The position numbers and the translations under genes are program-made. 35,934 nt of DNA from Tenericutes bacterium ADurb.Bin239. Its GTDB lineage: Bacteria > Bacillota_I > Bacilli_A > RFN20 > CAG-826. How positions within the stretch are numbered: the stretch's first letter is position 1; every line of letters starts with the position of its first letter. Positions 32,681 to 35,934 of the stretch are shown here, one piece after another. Where the stretch lies: the NCBI GenBank assembly GCA_002069815.1, contig MWCB01000014.1:1-35934 (forward strand), given 5' to 3'. A model generated the notes under the pieces. The model made no database searches and was not told the DNA's origin. It worked only from the letters and a program-made list of their open reading frames with translations.

Positions 32681-33814
32681 ATGGGGCAAAAAATGAAAAA
32701 TGATAATTTCTTAGAAAACAATTTATACATTGAAATAGCAGATTTATCAAAAGATGAAGAATATATTAGATTACCAGTTTATAATAGTGAGTATTATGAT
32801 AAATACGAAAATAGTAATGAAGTTATAGTACCTTTAACAGCTTACTACTATAATGCCTTAAAATTATGTATTGTGCCCTATTCAAATTTTAATATTCAAC
32901 CATTAGATGAATTTATTGATTTAATTAATAATCTTTGGTTTTTATGTGATGGAAACAATGTTGAGAATATAAATAGTCCAATTAGAATATATTCAAACAA
33001 GTTAAGAAATATTATAAGGGACAGTAAAAAAACATCAAAAGGTATATATTTAGAAAACTTAGAATCCTTTAATTTTTCTGACTTCGTTGAATATTTCTCA
33101 AAAAAAATTGAAAATTGGTACAAGGAAAGCAAAAACAAAAAAATAATTGATAATTTTAAAGAAGACAAGGGCTCTTGTGTGGCAATTGCTATCCCGTTAT
33201 GGAGAACATTAATGGATAAAGATAATTGCTACTTGTCATTGAGTGGTTCAAAAAAGGACTATAAAGGATCAAAACTATCTATTAAAATTAACGAATGGAT
33301 AGAAGAAAGTTATACAAGGATAAATGATTTATTGGAATATATTTTTTCCTTCAGATTTACTGAGTGTCACCTGACTGATGAAACAAGAAGATATACATAT
33401 ATTAGCAGTCAAATTGATTTAAAAAAACGTGATTTAAGAGGAAACGTCCTCGTAAGACCAATGAAATTCATAAAAGATTACGAACGTTATACAAAGAGAT
33501 ATGGAACTCCATTTGATCCTTTTACTATTTTAAGTAGGAATTATTCTTGCTGTGAAAAGAAAATATTAAATTATATGAATTTTGTTAATAAAGATTATTC
33601 GAAGTTAAAAAATAAACAAAAAGTAGTGAATATACTGACATCATATGAATTTAGAATACAGAAAAAACCATGTAGAATGTGTAGACCCGCACTTATAGGA
33701 TGTTATAACATCAGATATTACCATGATGTTAAGCCATTTATGTATTGTCCATCTAAAAAAAAGCAAATAGTAATGGGTTTGCCAAATACTAGGGAACCCC
33801 TAATCTTAAAATAA
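32681..33814 (+). CDS. Unknown protein with C-terminal C-x-E ... PCxxC motif, putative deaminase fold
   Basis: 377 residues from ATG 32681; Met5 (32693), with GGGG 6 bases upstream, is an equally possible start. The N-terminal half (about 1-160) is unrecognised and rich in Tyr, Asn and Asp. The C-terminal half has a strand YLSLSGS (184-190), then SCCEKKILNYMNF (289-301) and KKPCRMC (328-334): C290-x-E292 and P330-C331-x-x-C334, about 38 residues apart. These match the zinc and catalytic motifs ([HC]xE, PCxxC) of the cytidine-deaminase superfamily. Additional Cys at 341 and 356 could instead make it a zinc ribbon. It lies behind the ATPase-TOPRIM gene and uses mostly AGA/AGG arginine codons. 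Possibly the effector of that system. Confidence 0.8.
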   Translation: MGQKMKNDNFLENNLYIEIADLSKDEEYIRLPVYNSEYYDKYENSNEVIVPLTAYYYNALKLCIVPYSNFNIQPLDEFIDLINNLWFLCDGNNVENINSPIRIYSNKLRNIIRDSKKTSKGIYLENLESFNFSDFVEYFSKKIENWYKESKNKKIIDNFKEDKGSCVAIAIPLWRTLMDKDNCYLSLSGSKKDYKGSKLSIKINEWIEESYTRINDLLEYIFSFRFTECHLTDETRRYTYISSQIDLKKRDLRGNVLVRPMKFIKDYERYTKRYGTPFDPFTILSRNYSCCEKKILNYMNFVNKDYSKLKNKQKVVNILTSYEFRIQKKPCRMCRPALIGCYNIRYYHDVKPFMYCPSKKKQIVMGLPNTREPLILK

Positions 33815-33833
33815 TCTACACTTGATTATTTTT
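33808..33833 (+). terminator. AT-rich terminator after the putative deaminase gene
   Basis: AAAATAATC, 7-base loop, GATTATTTT, then T and C. The stem includes the stop codon. It is weak because it is almost all A-T. Confidence 0.5.
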
Positions 33834-33900
33834 CTCGAAAATATATTGTCATTAATATTTTCTTAGATTAGGAAGATAGTAAAAAAAGAAGTTAAAATAT

Positions 33901-33909
33901 TGCTATAAT
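33901..33909 (+). promoter_or_regulatory. Perfect extended -10 promoter, probably leaderless
   Basis: TGC followed by TATAAT (33904-33909). It ends 6 bases before the ATG at 33916, so transcription should begin at the start codon itself. No ribosome site is seen. Confidence 0.65.
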
Positions 33910-33915
33910 TATGGT

Positions 33916-34788
33916 ATGAATTATTTTGTTTGGATGGTCCTATTTTTATTTTCTACATTTAATATTAACAAAAATGTCTGTGATTATTTAGTTGGTTCCG
34001 AGAATGAAACTCCCATAATTACAGAAATAAATTATTCCTATTCTTCTGAAGAATTCGTTCTTAACTATGTGGAGTTATATAATCTTGTCAGTAGCGATGA
34101 CGTTGAGAAGACATTTATCAGCGTATTTACTGATGGTGAGGTAGAGTCCAAAAAATCTTTATCTAACCAACCATTATTTAATAAAGGATTTATTCTTGTG
34201 AGTTGTGTTGAAGATTATGATGTGCTTCCTGATTTATTCATTGGCAGCGTTACTTTCAATGAGTCGATTTTATTAGAATTAGTTATTGAACTAGATGGAG
34301 AGGATTTTATTTTTGATTCAATTCTATTAACCACTATTGGAGATAGTGAAGAAGGATTTGTTATTAACGAAGGCAATAACATATCTATAAGTAGAATAGA
34401 TGAGTATGGGGAATATATTAACACCAATGATTATAAAAATGACTTTTCACTTGCTAGTCCAACACCAATAAATAGTGCACTGACAGTTGCAATGTATATT
34501 ATGGAAGAAGATACTCCTGGCCAAGCACAATATAAACAACCAATAGCAAAAGAAATGCTCAAGCAACTTAGTGCACAACAATTAGATTATTTTAGAAATG
34601 ATAATCATTATTTATTAATTGAAGCGAGAGAAAGATATGAAAATTGGTCTTCGGCGGTCGGCGATGTAAATCCTTATGAGGATCGCAATATTAAAATGTC
34701 AAAAAGTAGTACGATTGTGATTATAATTCTTCTAGTAGGGCTGTTAGGTATTTGCTATATAGTATTCAAAAGACAAGTTAATAAATAG
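33916..34788 (+). CDS. Membrane-anchored extracellular protein with lamin-tail-like domain
   Basis: 290 residues. A short N-terminal hydrophobic segment (MNYFVWMVLFLFS) acts as signal. Residues about 32-186 resemble a lamin-tail domain: it opens with PIITEINYSY and NYVELYN and closes with SISRIDEYGE and SLASPTPIN, as in bacterial LTD proteins. A helical stalk (about 200-255) leads to one membrane helix (266-284) and a basic tail, so the protein is anchored by its C-terminus outside the cell. LTDs occur in secreted nucleases and surface proteins and may bind other proteins or DNA; the role here is unknown. No nuclease motif is visible. Confidence 0.82.
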   Translation: MNYFVWMVLFLFSTFNINKNVCDYLVGSENETPIITEINYSYSSEEFVLNYVELYNLVSSDDVEKTFISVFTDGEVESKKSLSNQPLFNKGFILVSCVEDYDVLPDLFIGSVTFNESILLELVIELDGEDFIFDSILLTTIGDSEEGFVINEGNNISISRIDEYGEYINTNDYKNDFSLASPTPINSALTVAMYIMEEDTPGQAQYKQPIAKEMLKQLSAQQLDYFRNDNHYLLIEARERYENWSSAVGDVNPYEDRNIKMSKSSTIVIIILLVGLLGICYIVFKRQVNK

Positions 34789-34796
34789 TATATTGT

Positions 34797-34820
34797 AAAA
34801 ATAAAACACACGATGTTTTA
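34797..34820 (-). terminator. Weak terminator of the leftward glycosyltransferase gene
   Basis: Minus strand: TAAAACA, loop TCGTG, TGTTTTA, then TTTTT. Confidence 0.5.
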
Positions 34821-34920
34821 AAATAGAAAAAAGAAAATTTCGGTTTTATTTCAAAAAAGTAAAATGATTTTAATAATGGTAATTCAAAGAATGTTCTATA
34901 ACGTTGGGTTACAAATTTAT

Positions 34921-35874
34921 CTAGGATATATATTTTGACAATTTTTTAAATAATTCATCTGGATTATATTCTTTAGATAATGACAAAGCATTGTTTCGCA
35001 TTTGCAGCATTTTTTCTGGATTTGAGTATAAAAGCATCACTTTTGAAACGATATCATCAACATTTTTAATGGGTACTAAAAAGCCATTGAAACCATCAAG
35101 TATAAACTCACTATTAAAACGCCAATTAGTTCCAATTATTGGCAAGGCTGATAAATATGAATCAATAATGACACCAGGATGCGCTTCCCCCACATAAAAT
35201 GTTGGAAAAAGCATGCACAAATATGTTTTTAACAAACTTGTGGTTTTATCAAAATCAGCAATACCTTTATAAAAAACATAGCCCTTATGTTTTTCTAAGA
35301 GCTCGTTAAATCTTTCTTCATATTCTGGAGCAATTTTACCATAAACATCCAATATAAAATCACTTTTTTCTTGTAATTTTTTAACAGCTTCTATCGCATA
35401 CTCAATACCTTTATCATATGCAACTCTAGAAAAAAAACAGAGACTTTTGAGATTTATTCCATCCAAACTTGTTAATTTTTCTATTGGCGCTATATTCTTA
35501 AAATTAGGGAAGTACTTAACTTTTTTTAAACCAATGTCCTGTAATTCTTCAACCTGTTTATGAGATTGTACCAACAATACTTCATATTTATTAAGATAGC
35601 GGACATATTTTTTGTTTTTACTAAGGAAAATTGGCAAGGAGCCTCCCACAACTATATAAACAATTTTTCTTTTCGCAAAAAAACTTAAGAAATTATACAA
35701 TTTTGAAATAACTTTTAATCCATTATTTGCTGGAAGAATAAAAATATTTTTAGATTTAAAATAAAGGTTTATTGTTTGGAAAAAAAATCGGAAAGGTCGT
35801 TTTTTCCAATTATAGGTGCTAGCTATTGTAATATTTTCATTTCCATAATGTTTTTTTAGTAATAGAAGAAAAGG
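34921..35874 (-). CDS. GT4-family glycosyltransferase, 5' end disrupted
   Basis: The C-terminal part is a clear GT4 Rossmann domain: SLCFFSRVAYDKGIEYAIEA (sugar-donor loop), DVYGKIAPEYEERF, and the acidic EAHPGVIIDSYLSALPIIGT region. The first usual start codon is a TTG at 35700 with no clear ribosome site, giving 259 residues. However, the frame stays open to 35874 and reads KKHYGNEN, TYNWKKRPF and NIFILPANNGLKVISKLYNF, which fits the missing N-terminal domain. A TAA at 35877-35875 blocks it, and no ATG, GTG or TTG occurs between 35874 and 35701. The gene is thus probably frameshifted, truncated or misassembled near the window end. It would make a surface polysaccharide or glycolipid. Confidence 0.75.
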   Translation of the reverse strand, partial: PFLLLLKKHYGNENITIASTYNWKKRPFRFFFQTINLYFKSKNIFILPANNGLKVISKLYNFLSFFAKRKIVYIVVGGSLPIFLSKNKKYVRYLNKYEVLLVQSHKQVEELQDIGLKKVKYFPNFKNIAPIEKLTSLDGINLKSLCFFSRVAYDKGIEYAIEAVKKLQEKSDFILDVYGKIAPEYEERFNELLEKHKGYVFYKGIADFDKTTSLLKTYLCMLFPTFYVGEAHPGVIIDSYLSALPIIGTNWRFNSEFILDGFNGFLVPIKNVDDIVSKVMLLYSNPEKMLQMRNNALSLSKEYNPDELFKKLSKYIS

Positions 35875-35934
35875 TTAAATTGACAAGATAAAAAACTGAA
35901 AGAATCATTTTTTGCAAAAAATGGTTTTTTTAGT

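Overview
The window is AT-rich DNA from a bacterium close to Bacillota or Mycoplasmatota (Acholeplasma/Izemoplasma/RF39/Erysipelotrichia-like). The evidence is Shine-Dalgarno sites of the AGGAGG type, sigma-A promoters, U-tract terminators and many lipoproteins with an L-(S/T/A)-(G/S/A)-C lipobox. There is no outer-membrane gene. TGA ends several genes (for example at 12393-12395, 26625-26627 and 30546-30548), so the genetic code is the standard bacterial one and not the Mycoplasma code. The exact taxon cannot be fixed from the sequence alone. No rRNA, tRNA, CRISPR array, insertion sequence or integrase was recognised.

Layout. 1-2621: the first codons of a leftward gene, then two tandem paralogous lipoprotein genes, each followed by the same GAGTCGC-type terminator. 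2682-4613: a Nudix hydrolase and a uracil/xanthine permease. 4675-19827: the main metabolic block, an arabinan utilisation locus. It has a divergent LacI-type regulator, then 11 same-strand genes with short gaps: an extracellular GH43 arabinanase lipoprotein, an Ig/lectin-like lipoprotein, a tandem CBM9-like lipoprotein, an ABC solute-binding protein and two permeases, a cytoplasmic GH51 arabinofuranosidase, a second GH43 lipoprotein, an FGGY kinase, araA and araD. Polymer would be bound and cut at the surface, oligomers imported, arabinose released by GH51, and arabinose turned into xylulose 5-phosphate. The transporter ATPase is missing and must be shared from elsewhere.

19963-25689: a GNAT acetyltransferase; a small HTH gene paired with a coiled-coil/membrane protein; a Fic-like gene whose catalytic His is Gln; two tandem membrane-anchored surface proteins with a CBM26-like domain; an XRE/membrane regulator. 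25851-29176: a tight PlsC-GT8-GT8-PlsC cassette that looks like an undescribed glycolipid pathway.

29221-34788: an accessory stretch rich in AGA/AGG arginine codons. It holds a HigB/HigA-type module with two matching operators, a polyprenol kinase-like protein, an OLD/PARIS-like ATPase-TOPRIM protein, a companion protein with a C-x-E ... PCxxC motif suggestive of a deaminase fold, and a lamin-tail-like anchored protein. The ATPase-TOPRIM plus putative deaminase pair is the best candidate here for an undescribed defence system. The window ends in a leftward GT4 glycosyltransferase whose 5' end is disrupted.
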